From: Erigeron canadensis
Taxonomy: Eukaryota > Streptophyta > Magnoliopsida > Asterales > Asteraceae
DNA length: 64,000 nt
Direction: 5' to 3'
Assembly (NCBI RefSeq): GCF_010389155.1
Contig: NC_057761.1
Span: forward strand, 3,846,501-3,910,500
Position numbers and translations under genes: made by a program. Shown here piece after piece: positions 23,596 to 33,895 of this stretch (positions within the stretch are counted from its first letter, which is position 1; each line of letters begins with the position of its first letter). The notes beneath the pieces are model-generated. The model did not search any database. It was not told the DNA's origin and was given only the letters and a program-made list of their open reading frames with translations.

Positions 23596-23608
23596 GGCTT
23601 TGATACCA
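23596..23608 (-). promoter_or_regulatory. Primer binding site of minus-strand Gypsy
   Basis: The minus strand reads TGGTATCAAAGCC three bases after the 5' LTR. It is complementary to the 3' end of initiator methionine tRNA with one common substitution. Confidence 0.85.
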
Positions 23609-23611
23609 ACT

Positions 23612-25208
23612 TGTAAAGACCTAACTTGATAAACCGAAAATATAAGAATTTTTTTTTATACCCCACTGCGTCGCAGTGGGTCGAGGACTCCCCACTGCGT
23701 CGCAATGGAAATCCTCGGCCAGAACATGAACATGCCCCACTGCGCCGCAGTGGGTTCGACACATCTCCCACTGCGCCGGAGTGGGAGGAACCAAAATGGT
23801 TTCCGTGGGAATCCATTGTGCCGCAGTGGGCCACCTGACAGCAACCCTAATACTCATTTCGACCTTGAACAACTTGTAACCTTCAAATTTCAAACTAACA
23901 TCTGAAAGACACATTCTAGAGAATTATAACAACTTCATGGAAACATTTTAAACATAATTACAACATCAAATTGTTTCAAAACTCTTGAATACCATTAACA
24001 ACACATATATGGATCCATATACTATCAAACCTAAATATACCAAGAGCCAAGAGGAGAGGGATTTCATGTCACATTTACATATTCACCTTGTACACTAACA
24101 ACACATATATGGATCCATATAAGCTAAACAATTATATCTATCGGGATTCTTAGGCCCCGGAGGTTCTTAGGCCTCATAATCACAATGCCCCACATGGCTT
24201 TATGCCACATCAATTACCACACATGGATTTACAAACTTCAACATGAAATGGTCAAAACCACCATAGACAAAAGGCTTCAACATGATGTGGTCAATTGATC
24301 CAACATAAACATAAAGGTATGCAAATGTACTCACCTCTTCCACATAAAGGACAACAATGCTAAAACGAATAAGCACAAGCAAGCTTCAACCTATAATCAT
24401 ATCATAAAATGTATAAGCTTACATTCACAACTTGACTAGTTCAACCTAGCCATTCTCAATCACTAGCCTTTTCTAAACCCAAAACTCAACTCATTTGTCA
24501 TTGAGTTTCTTTCATCTATAACAACATCATTGATCCTACCATTTTCATTCATATTTCAATAACTAACAAAAATTCATCTTTTCTTACAAACTCAATTTGT
24601 CACATTGAACTCATCTATTTCAAAAATCAAACACATCATATAACTCAATGACAACTAGGTTGACTAAGGAATTGGGGAAAAATTAACCATAATTCATATT
24701 CTAGCAAAACCCCTAATTTGGTTCATCCATGAACCCTAATTTCAAAGGAAAGATAAAAACTAATTTAAGGGAATTCAATACCTCAAGATTCAATGAGCTA
24801 ATTCAAGACTATAGGCTACAATTTCTTTTTCACCCTTTTTCCTCTTGATTTTCGGCCACCACCCAAAATCACCAAAACCCTAGCTTTTAAATTTCTAATA
24901 TAGATGAAGATGATTAATGTTTTTGCCCTTGGATGAATTACTCTTTGATTTAGAAAGAATATGAGAAGGGATGCATGTAGGGAAGAAGAAAAATAGAAGT
25001 GGGAGATGACTCATGATCAAATGGATGGCTGGCACTTTGTGAGGATGCCACGACTCATCCCACTTTTGTGGGTATTTTACCCGCTATCCGCTAAAGTTCC
25101 AACTAAATTAACCTCATATCCAAAAATAAAATATCAGGAAATTAATTTAATGTCAAAACTATGAAAAGGGGTTAATTTCTTTTACCTTAAAATATTTGGG
25201 GTGTTACA
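23612..25208 (-). repeat. 5' LTR of minus-strand Gypsy, internally deleted
   Basis: 1597 bases, homologous to 16744-18716 along its length. It lacks about 0.4 kb found in the partner: the sequence jumps at about 23997-24065, with a short scrambled stretch containing CACATATATGGATCC twice. It keeps five variants of the palindrome (23661-23680, 23690-23708, 23735-23754, 23767-23785, 23813-23830). Confidence 0.88.
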
Positions 25209-26487
25209 ATATTTAAACTCAATCTATCCATATATATATATTTCAAATCAAGTACTATATAACACAAATAAAAAAATTTATAGTTAAAGTTGCGTAAAAA
25301 AGAATTCAAAGTCAAAATATGATATTTAAATTGGGACATTATCACAATCATAAACATATTTTCACTAGGATTGTTATCCGCACGTAGTGGCAGGGTAATA
25401 GGCATTTAAGAAAACAGAATAAGGCTTATCTATACAAATCTGATACAATGTTCTTCACATTTGTAGTGCATATAAGATATAACAGTTAGAGCCTGTCATG
25501 TGAACATCTACTTATTTGCAAATAGCCCCATATTAAAAATGAAATCTGTGTACAAAAGTAACATAAAAATACCGAGACCACTACTGTCATTCTTATGAGA
25601 CCATATATAATCACATGCAAAGCTTAATTTTCAATGGTTCGGCATCAATACCATTCTATTTCTAACCAAGATCGGCACGTACTTTGTATAACTCTGCTTT
25701 TCGTTTGTCTGTCGTTTCTATGGCATCGCATCACAACAAAAGATATGAGTTGTTTACAAAGTCTACTATTATGTTATATACTACCTAATACATAAATTCA
25801 GAGTACCAATGAGAATGTGGTATATTGTTTATATTAGGCATTATTGGTATCAAACATTCTAACTTGCATTTGGTCAAATACGTTTTCCCGAAAACTTTCT
25901 GATTTGTTTGCAAGTTCTTACGATTTTGGTTTCCTGGCTGCGGCATCCTTTCCAGTTATGACAGAATAGTATCATTCGTATATTTGTGATTTACACACTA
26001 CCTGTAACATATTGATAATTTTACTGTGATAACCAATATTTTTTATTTGTTTAAGAGAAATTGAAGGTGCATTCAGTTAAATATCTCACTCTTAGTTTTA
26101 GGTTTTCGAATATTAAGCATTTTTATAAGACTATACTTGTGGTATTTACCATCTTTATATTTAAAGGAAGTGGATAAAAATGTAGTTATTTTTAACATTT
26201 ACCTGATGCTATTATTTGTAGAATTTTAGACCATATGATTAAGGTGTAGTACAAAAATGTATAAAAACGTAACCTGCGTATGTGGATAAAATTTGAATCT
26301 TAATTTATCAGTTGAAGAGAGAAGCCAAAAAGTAAAAAAGGGATTTGTTAGCTAAAAGCAGTTGACCAACAACTATATCTTCGTTGACTAACAGTCTTTT
26401 TTCCTGGTACAATACCTAAGTTGTTATTGGATTTTTTTTGTTATACTCTTTGAACTTTTTATTGTTGTTTTAGTATTTTATGTTAAA
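25209..26487. other. Gene-free AT-rich spacer
   Basis: No coding signal, element end or structural RNA was recognised between the Gypsy target duplication and the next Helitron. Confidence 0.55.
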
Positions 26488-26683
26488 CTAGTAGTTTTAT
26501 TGGTCGGGCCAAAGGCCACCTGCTGGTGAAAACAGGGGCTGTTTTAATCAAGTAATAAGGTTTGTAAATAACGCTTACAGTTTCTATTAGTGATTACCAT
26601 CATAGACTGAAACATTCAAATCAATTAGAAAATGTTAGTGAAAGTTCCTTGATAAATTTTCGAACTAAAGTGAAGTAACTTAC

Positions 26684-26830
26684 ATGTATTTAACTCCAAC
26701 TACTTCCTCATGACCTGAACAAACATAGCTTGGACAACCTCCTGTTTGCAAGTAAGCCCTTTGTTGCACTTGTTGCAGTTGACATAAACATAATACCATG
26801 GCCGTTCCATTTCAATGAATATAACTGTTA
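26684..26830 (-). pseudogene. RPA1-like zinc-ribbon fragment
   Basis: The minus strand encodes ERPWYYVYVNCNKCNKG, then in another frame GGCPSYVCSGHEEVVGVKY followed by a GTAAG donor. The CNKC and CPSYVC pairs and the WYY before the first pair match the C-terminal zinc-binding OB fold of RPA large-subunit-like proteins found in plant Helitrons. The frame change between the halves may be a lesion or a lost intron. The rest of the gene is not recognisable. Confidence 0.55.
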
Positions 26831-27088
26831 CCTGGCATGAGCCTCAATTTTGCTGTGATGTAGAGAAGTTAAAGTGATTGTAGATTGGCAAAACTAAATT
26901 AAAGTATTAAACTTAGCATAAACGAGGTGCATAGTACCATTTTATGTTCTATTCCTTTTGAAAGTAAATTAGCAAGACTGATTGCGGCATTTGTGGTTTC
27001 ATATATTTCTTGGAACCCGATTACAACGAAAGTTAAATGTTGTCAGTAACGGAAGAATCTAATCGTAGGAAAATGATAATGACAGCCC

Positions 27089-27236
27089 GACAGCCTTAAG
27101 GGCTGTCACTAACAACATATTACATGCTTAAAAACTTATACATTATATATTAAAAACCGCTCCCTGATTTTTCTAACACCAAGGTACAAATTTTAATGCA
27201 TCCAATTAGTTTTTACAGACAACCCTAAGGGTTGTC
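27089..27236. repeat. Two related hairpins 130 bp apart
   Basis: GACAGCCTTAAGGGCTGTC (27089-27107) and GACAACCCTAAGGGTTGTC (27218-27236) are near-perfect palindromes, each followed by ACTAACAA. They look like two versions of one Helitron-type terminal hairpin. Confidence 0.55.
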
Positions 27237-28650
27237 ACTAACAAAACCCAAAAAAATATTATAAGTAACAAACCTAATGACTTATGTAGAAATTGGTCAA
27301 AGTAACTGTATGCAAATGATATAGCTCTTGTTCTTATTCCTTATCAAGGTCTTCGCTTTCATCTGATCAACAATAGAAGTTTCACTGAAGTCGTCACCTT
27401 AGTGAAAGCACTAAGCAAGCAAATTACCTTAATGAAATATGGAAGCGGGTGTAAAGAAAGCCATTTTTCGATAGTTATTCAAGGTGAAGTAAATCCCTAT
27501 AACAGGCCTTCGTAGTAAGAACTCTTAAAAGATTTCGATGAGAATGAATGCTTCGTGACCAAGAAAGCGCAGCCAATAGGGGATTTTCATAAAGTTTAAA
27601 ACGGAGGTGTTTATGCTTTACTAGAAATGTAAATAGATATGCATTTTATCGAACACCTTGTTTGCATTTGCACAATTGTTATTACAGATAAAACATTTAG
27701 ACCAAATTTAACAAGCCCATATCTTGAAATGATTGAAAATGCAATAAAGATTAACAATGACATAAATTAAGTAAACCAACTTGTAATTAAATTTACTAAA
27801 ATTAGATTAACATGTACTAATAATAAATATAATTGAAGATGAAACATTAACGGGCCTATTTTATGCGACCACATTGTTGTCTCAAAAGAGTTGTATCTAC
27901 GACAATAAGAGCTTTTTTGTTTTTAAGTACAGTATGAATCTTGTATCTTCGTATACATACCCACAAAGCTATTTGCATGCGTCACTTCTTCAAAAATAGA
28001 AATGGACGGCTTTGGCACTAAGAAATTGTGCCGGTGAATTGAATCAACTTATTAACAGCGAAGCCTAGAATGCAAAGTTGCAAGCGCACTAACATGGAGC
28101 TTCAAAAGGACCACATCTCCAAAGCCACGAGAGAAAATAAAAAGAAAAAAACAAAGGTCATGGGATATGTTTCTATTGATCAGGTATAAATTGGGAATCT
28201 ATCACGAGGAGACTTTCAAGCGTGGACCCAATTAAAATAACATAAATTAAACTTTTCGATATTCGTGATAAGTTTACCCCTTTCAAATTCAAAGAAAAAG
28301 AGAAAACAATCTCCAATCCATTATGTACCCGAGCAATGCGGCGGTTAATGGTGATGGCTACATCTATTGGTGTAGGTAAAAGTTATTTGATTTTAAGGGG
28401 TTAGTAGAGATATTTCCAATATAATAAACTAATGGTGTAATTTAATATTAATGGTTGATGATGATTTAATTCATTAAGGGTATTTTGGTTAATTCGCATG
28501 TCCCATTTGTGTAAACTTTCAACATAGGGTTATAATTTTTATATAGTAGTATAGAAATATAGAAGTATAGATAAAATGCGACACTGATTGTTTTATTTCT
28601 AACCTTTAGTATAAATTAAGTTAAACCGACATATAATGGGTGTCAAAAAG

Positions 28651-31498
28651 TGTAACACCCCATAAATTAAGGTAATTCAAATAGGTATTTTTAATCTATA
28701 TGAACTAAAATATAAACATTATGATATATAATTTATATCTAGTATATCTATTATATGCCTAAAGTACCAGTCAACTAGTTAGTGCCTTTATTATACACAA
28801 TAAGTTATTTTAGGGACTAATGTATCATATATGTAAAGTTCATATTTATTATTATTAGATAAAGTTAATCAAATAGATATATATGTAGAAATTTAAAAGA
28901 AAAAAGTGAAAGAAAAACAAAAGGGAAGTTAACAGAAGTAGCTGGGAGCTCCTTCTACAAACACGACATATACTTAGTGTGTGAAAACATGGTGTCATGA
29001 GTATGTGTCCCTCTCCTGAAGATATCTAGCTCAAGATTAAGGAGAAACTTGATTTTAGCTAACTAGAAAGTAAAGTAGAGTGCTTTTGATCTTTAATCAG
29101 GAGTAAATCAAGGTATGAATTTTTCTACTAGATATAATCAACCTGATTTTTGTAGAAGATCTGAGTCTCAACTTACTAGTTGAGATATCATAGATAAAGA
29201 TGGTGTGGTAATCTTATACCACCATGTTTTAGTCAAAAAGAGAAAGATATGTTTTTATAAGATTTGATTATACAAGTTTTGCTTCATATAATTTACTCGT
29301 GATTTGCAACAAGTTGATTGGAATTGATGTAGCAGATATATGGATGTTTACTTAAACAAAAGAAGTAATTTTTATAGTGAATAAAATCATGTAGACAAGG
29401 TGTTTGATGTAAAGCCTCAAAGAAAACTCGATTTTCAGAAAAAGGTCATATTAGCTATGGGATATTTTGTAGTTAGAAGCTGATGGAAAACAACCCAAAA
29501 AGAATAGATAGTTGTATTTTAACCTTTAAGTGATACGTGTATTATGCTTTGTGTATAGGTGATACAAGAGATCAACCAAGTTTTACTTAAAAGCTAACGG
29601 TGATTATAAGGTGAGTAACGGATAGAATAGAATGATAGGTAATATCCAGAATGCGTCTAGATATGTATGAGGGTATGTACTTATCACATTACCATAAGGT
29701 TATTTTATACGGGATTGATCTAGATATCTCTCGTATGAGTATGCCATTTATTTCATGAATGTTGAATGCATAGAATTACCAGAAAAGGAATTCCTTACAT
29801 ACTAGAATGTGACTCTGAATTTGTTTCAGATCACAACAGAAAGAATTTAGATTATGCATTCTTTATATGCTAGAACCCGTTTACTCACTAAGTATTTATA
29901 CTTACCGTTATATATGTTTTTTTTTAGGTGAGACAAGTGGAGCCCGAAAAGATCCAGGGAAGGGTATAGCTTAGCACTAGCGGTGTTGCTCGTTGGATGG
30001 GTAACGAGTATCTCTTAGGCCTTCCTTTGATACTAGTTACGCCCTTTTTGTGCAACTTATAAAGTTGCAAATTAAACCAGTTTGTAAACCAGCTTTTGAA
30101 ACATATTATGGTAACTATATAGGGTCATATTGTAAGTAAGTAAATATGTAGTTCTATCCATATCAGTTTGTAAAAGGGTTTTTGCAAGCAGGTCCTAGTA
30201 AAGTATGAATAATCGTTTTGAAACAAGTAAGAAAGTAGTGTTTGCATCCGCTTGCAGCCTGGTCTTGGTCAAGCTTAAACTTCATGTATCTTGAACCTGG
30301 ATCGTCATTTTGTATGTAAATATGATGTTGAAAGTAGTACTGAATGTTTTGTTTTAGGCTAAGATACGCCAAAGGTTGAGTCGACTAGTGAGCAGATTCA
30401 CTACTTGTATGGTTGGTCTTCTTGGTCACTCCAAAACCAAAAGAAAAACTACCTGATCGTTTGTCCAGTTCATACCCTTAGCGTTTGATTATAAAATACG
30501 AGCTGCATACGTTAGTTGTATAGCTTCCCCTTGGTAGTCCATGTCCAGAACCACCACCTGATGCTTTTTGTCCAGTTATATCTCGGCTTTTGGTCATAAA
30601 ATGAAAAGTAAATATATAGGTAGCTTGGATACGTTTCTCTGGTTCAAGTTAATGTTAAACCACCGGATGGTTTTATATAATAATGGTTACATATTAAAGT
30701 GTGTCGGGTGGTAGTTGTTCTTAGTGATTGGATGAGGAAAAATCTTTCTAGTGAGTTTACATCATAATAAAACTATACTCCTGGTCAAAACCCGCGAGTC
30801 TTTACTAGTCCGGTATTTTAAAGATCTTATTCTCTAGCAGTGTTATTACATGAGTGAGCTTAATATTTCTGGTCCTTTTTGGTGCTCTGTACAAAGAGAC
30901 TCTACTAATGGTTTTGTCCAAATTATATCGTAGTTCCTGATCATTTAACAAGAGTCGAATTTTATTAGTTAGCCTCCTACAGTTTCAATTCGGGGTTTAT
31001 GTTGAAACTATTTGATGGTCTATGTCAAAACCTTCTGATGCTTTCTGTCCAGATTATATCTAGCTTTTAGTTACAAAATGAATCAATACTTATTAGCAAA
31101 CTTTAGATGATCTTTATTGTTGGCTCATGTCAAACCACTTGATGGTTTGTAGACTAATTACTCTGTTACCAAAGATCAGGTGGTAGTCGTCTTTCAATAG
31201 CTGATGTAAAATCTGTTCATCGGGTTTACATGGTAACTACACTCTGCCCCTGGTCATAACTCTTGAGTCATTAGTTTCAGTCTTGTGTTTAGAACTTCAT
31301 CTTATATTATGTAAAGGTCTCGTGTCTGGAGCTTTGGTCATTAGAATGGTACACGTGTAAGTAACAAGTCATGCACCAAGTTCTATTTTTTAGATTATAC
31401 ACTAGTCGATAATAGTTACAGTTTATAAAAGAAAAATAACAGAATATAAATGTTTTTTTGTAAAAAAAAAATAAAATAAAATTTTCTCGGGCGTTTCA
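28651..31498 (+). repeat. 5' LTR of plus-strand Gypsy
   Basis: 2848 bases, begins TGTAACACCCC and ends GCGTTTCA. No gene is encoded; open frames inside it are short and repeated in the other LTR. Confidence 0.93.
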
Positions 31499-31500
31499 AG

Positions 31501-31512
31501 TGGTATCAAAGC
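31501..31512 (+). promoter_or_regulatory. Primer binding site of plus-strand Gypsy
   Basis: TGGTATCAAAGC two bases after the 5' LTR, complementary to initiator methionine tRNA with one substitution. Confidence 0.85.
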
Positions 31513-31981
31513 TCGGTTTAAGAGAATTAAGTATCCACCATTAGTTGGGTACTTGAACTTAAACCAAATTGCCATGCTAGTTATTGAACTGTGTAGATTT
31601 TATTATGTTTATGCTAGTAATATAGATTTTTATAGAACTAATTGCACTAATATTTGATGATATTTTATAGTGATAAATTGAATATGCATCTTCACATGCT
31701 AGCATTGTATGCAGACTGAGAATTGTTTTAGATTACAAACCAAGATATTAATGATAGCCATAAGGACACGTTATATAATGAAATTATCATTACGTCTGAT
31801 CACCGTGATCCTAATTACATATATAACATGACTTCTGGAAATCATGGAATATCTTGAGGAGTAAGCTCAAACTATTTTTAGATAGTTATTAATATCAGAT
31901 AATGGTTACCGTAGTTAGTATAAATACTATGTAATTGAACTTTATATTTTTTTCATGTGTTTAAACTTTCAGTGATCTAAG
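31513..31981 (+). other. Untranslated leader of plus-strand Gypsy
   Basis: About 470 bases between the primer binding site and the gag start, where the packaging signal is usually found. No specific motif was recognised. Confidence 0.6.
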
Positions 31982-33895
31982 ATGACTGAAAGAAATGTTG
32001 AGTCGTCTCTCGGTCTTGCTCATCAGGAGGAACCCGAGGGTAGTCATCATGATGCTGAAAGAGAAGTTACACCAGAATATCTAGAAACACCTACTCGTAA
32101 GTCAACACATGTACCTGATGCTATGGAGGCAGAATTAAGAACTCTTATATCCGAGGAAATCGCGAGATCTCAGGAAGCATTAATACCTTTTTTCTTGGTT
32201 AGAATAACCGAGGCAATTAACAAAGCTGTTAATGATGACCTTGAGAAGATTAAAGAGGGGATGTTAACACACCAATCAAAGGATGCTACTGCTGAAGAAA
32301 CTCGAGCTGCAAAAGATCGGTTTAGCTATAGAGAATTCTCAGCTTGCAAACCACCAGTATTTGAAGGAGAGAAGGATCCTTTAATTAGTTACAGGTGGGT
32401 TTCTGAGATTGAGGGTGCATTTAAAACTTGTGAGTGTCCTGAAAGACTCAAAGTTACATTCGCCTCTAACCTACTAAGGAACCGTGGGAAAGAATGGTGG
32501 GATCTTCAAAAACGTACCAAAGGGACCGAGTTTATTGATTTGTTGACTTGGAAAGATTTTAAAGATATTTTCCTTAAGAACTTCTTTCCTGAAGCTGAAA
32601 TAAAGAAAATTCATCGCGAATTTTTGAATATGAAACAAACTTCACAATCTGTTAATGAATTCACTGGAATGTTTCTCATTAGAGCTCGTTTCTGTCCCGA
32701 GTACATGGAAAATGAAAGCAGACTTATGGATCATTATCGGGAGACGCTAAAGAAAGAGATCCGTGAGTTTGTTTCTTTTGGTCATTGGAAAACTTTTGAT
32801 GAACTAGTAAATGCAGCTTTGGAAAGAGAGCAAGAGACAAACAAAGGTCGAGACTCCCCTAAGAGAAGATTTGAGCATGGGAATACATTATCAAAGAGGC
32901 AGAAAACTGGAGGAGGTAGCCATAGAATTGAAAGAAAAGAATTTCCAACTTGTGACACTTGTCATAAGAGACATCCGGGCGTCTGCCGATTGGGCTCAAA
33001 AGCATGTTATCGATGTGGAAGAATGGGGCATTTTAGTAAAGATTGCCCAAATCCGTTGCGTATCTGTGGTAAGTGCCAAAAGCCTGGTCACATGACAACA
33101 GAATGCCCCGAGTTAAAAGTTAAGCCCAACCAGCTCGACCAAAAGAGAAATGTCGATAGGAGAGGAGTAGTGACATCAAGACCTCCGGGTCGTGCTTTTC
33201 GGATGACAACAGATCAAGCTAAAGAAGCACACGATGTTGTGATAGGTACTTTCTTTGTAAACTCATTAGCTGCTCATGTGTTATTTGACTCGGGTGCAAA
33301 TCGATCATTCGTTTCCCATTCATTTAGTCAAACTTTTATTCTTCCTATTAGCAAGCTCAATCCCCCATTAGATGTTGAAATGCCTGATAGAATAATGTAT
33401 GTGTCTGATGTTTTTTGTGATTGTGAGATAGAGATCGATAATGAGCGATTCCCAATTGATTTAATTCCAATGTCAATTGGAGAATTCGATGTAATTGTTG
33501 GCATGGATTGGCTTGGTAAAAATAGAGGTGTCATTTTATGTAAAGAAAAGCTAATCCGACTTAAGTCCTTAAGTGGGGGAGATGTAATTGTATACGGCGA
33601 GAAAAAGAAAACATCCATGACGATATGTACTTACACAAGGGCAAAAAGACACATGTCACGTGGATGTCAAGCTTACTTAGCCCACGTGGTAGATACACAG
33701 AAAACAGTCCGAAATTTTGATGATATTCCAGTTGTAAGAGACTTCCCTGATGTATTTCCAGAAGAACTACCGGGTATACCACCCAATAGACAAGTAGAGT
33801 TTCGTATTGATCTTATGCCTGGAGCTACTCCTATAGCTAAATCCCCATATAGACTTGCACCGTCTGAGATGCAAGAGCTAATGAAGCAGCTGTAA
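31982..33895 (+). pseudogene. Gypsy gag and protease
   Basis: 637 codons. The acidic N-terminus is followed by the gag capsid-like domain (about 115-285; landmarks EWWDLQKRTKG and FLNMKQTSQSVNEF), two intact CCHC zinc knuckles (342-355 and 362-375) and the aspartic protease site LFDSGAN (Asp436). It ends at TAA (33893-33895) after EMQELMKQL. The minus-strand relative has Gln (CAA) at exactly this place and runs on into reverse transcriptase, so this is a point nonsense mutation and not a natural end. Gag and protease themselves look intact and might still be made. Confidence 0.88.

Larger units (their letters stand above)
16744..25208 (-). mobile_element. Ty3/Gypsy retrotransposon, Tekay/Del type (minus strand)
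   Basis: A complete but decayed 8.5 kb element flanked by the perfect 5-bp duplication ATATT (16739-16743 and 25209-25213). On the minus strand the order is 5' LTR (25208-23612), PBS, gag, protease, reverse transcriptase, RNase H, integrase, chromodomain, PPT and 3' LTR (18716-16744). The LTRs begin TGTAACACCCC and end TTTACA. The DDE integrase followed by a chromodomain marks a chromovirus, and the sequence reads as the Tekay/Del clade. Gag and protease have stops and frameshifts, while RT to integrase is one open frame of 852 codons. Confidence 0.93.
26488..28571 (-). mobile_element. 2.1 kb Helitron with RPA1-like relic
   Basis: On the minus strand it starts A|TCTATACTTCTATATTTC (plus 28571), the standard AT-rich Helitron 5' end. 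It ends CTAG|T (plus 26491-26488), with a hairpin GGCC-TTT-GGCC (plus 26507-26517) about 16 bases inside. No target duplication is present, as expected for A/T insertion. The interior contains a degraded RPA1-like exon on the same strand and no helicase/Rep coding region, so it is non-autonomous or eroded. Confidence 0.65.

Noticed and set aside
30163..30372. 69-residue minus-strand open frame in the plus-strand Gypsy LTR, repeated at 38088-38297
   Set aside because: It lies wholly within the LTR and its two copies simply reflect LTR identity. There are no protein family features and it is antisense to the element.
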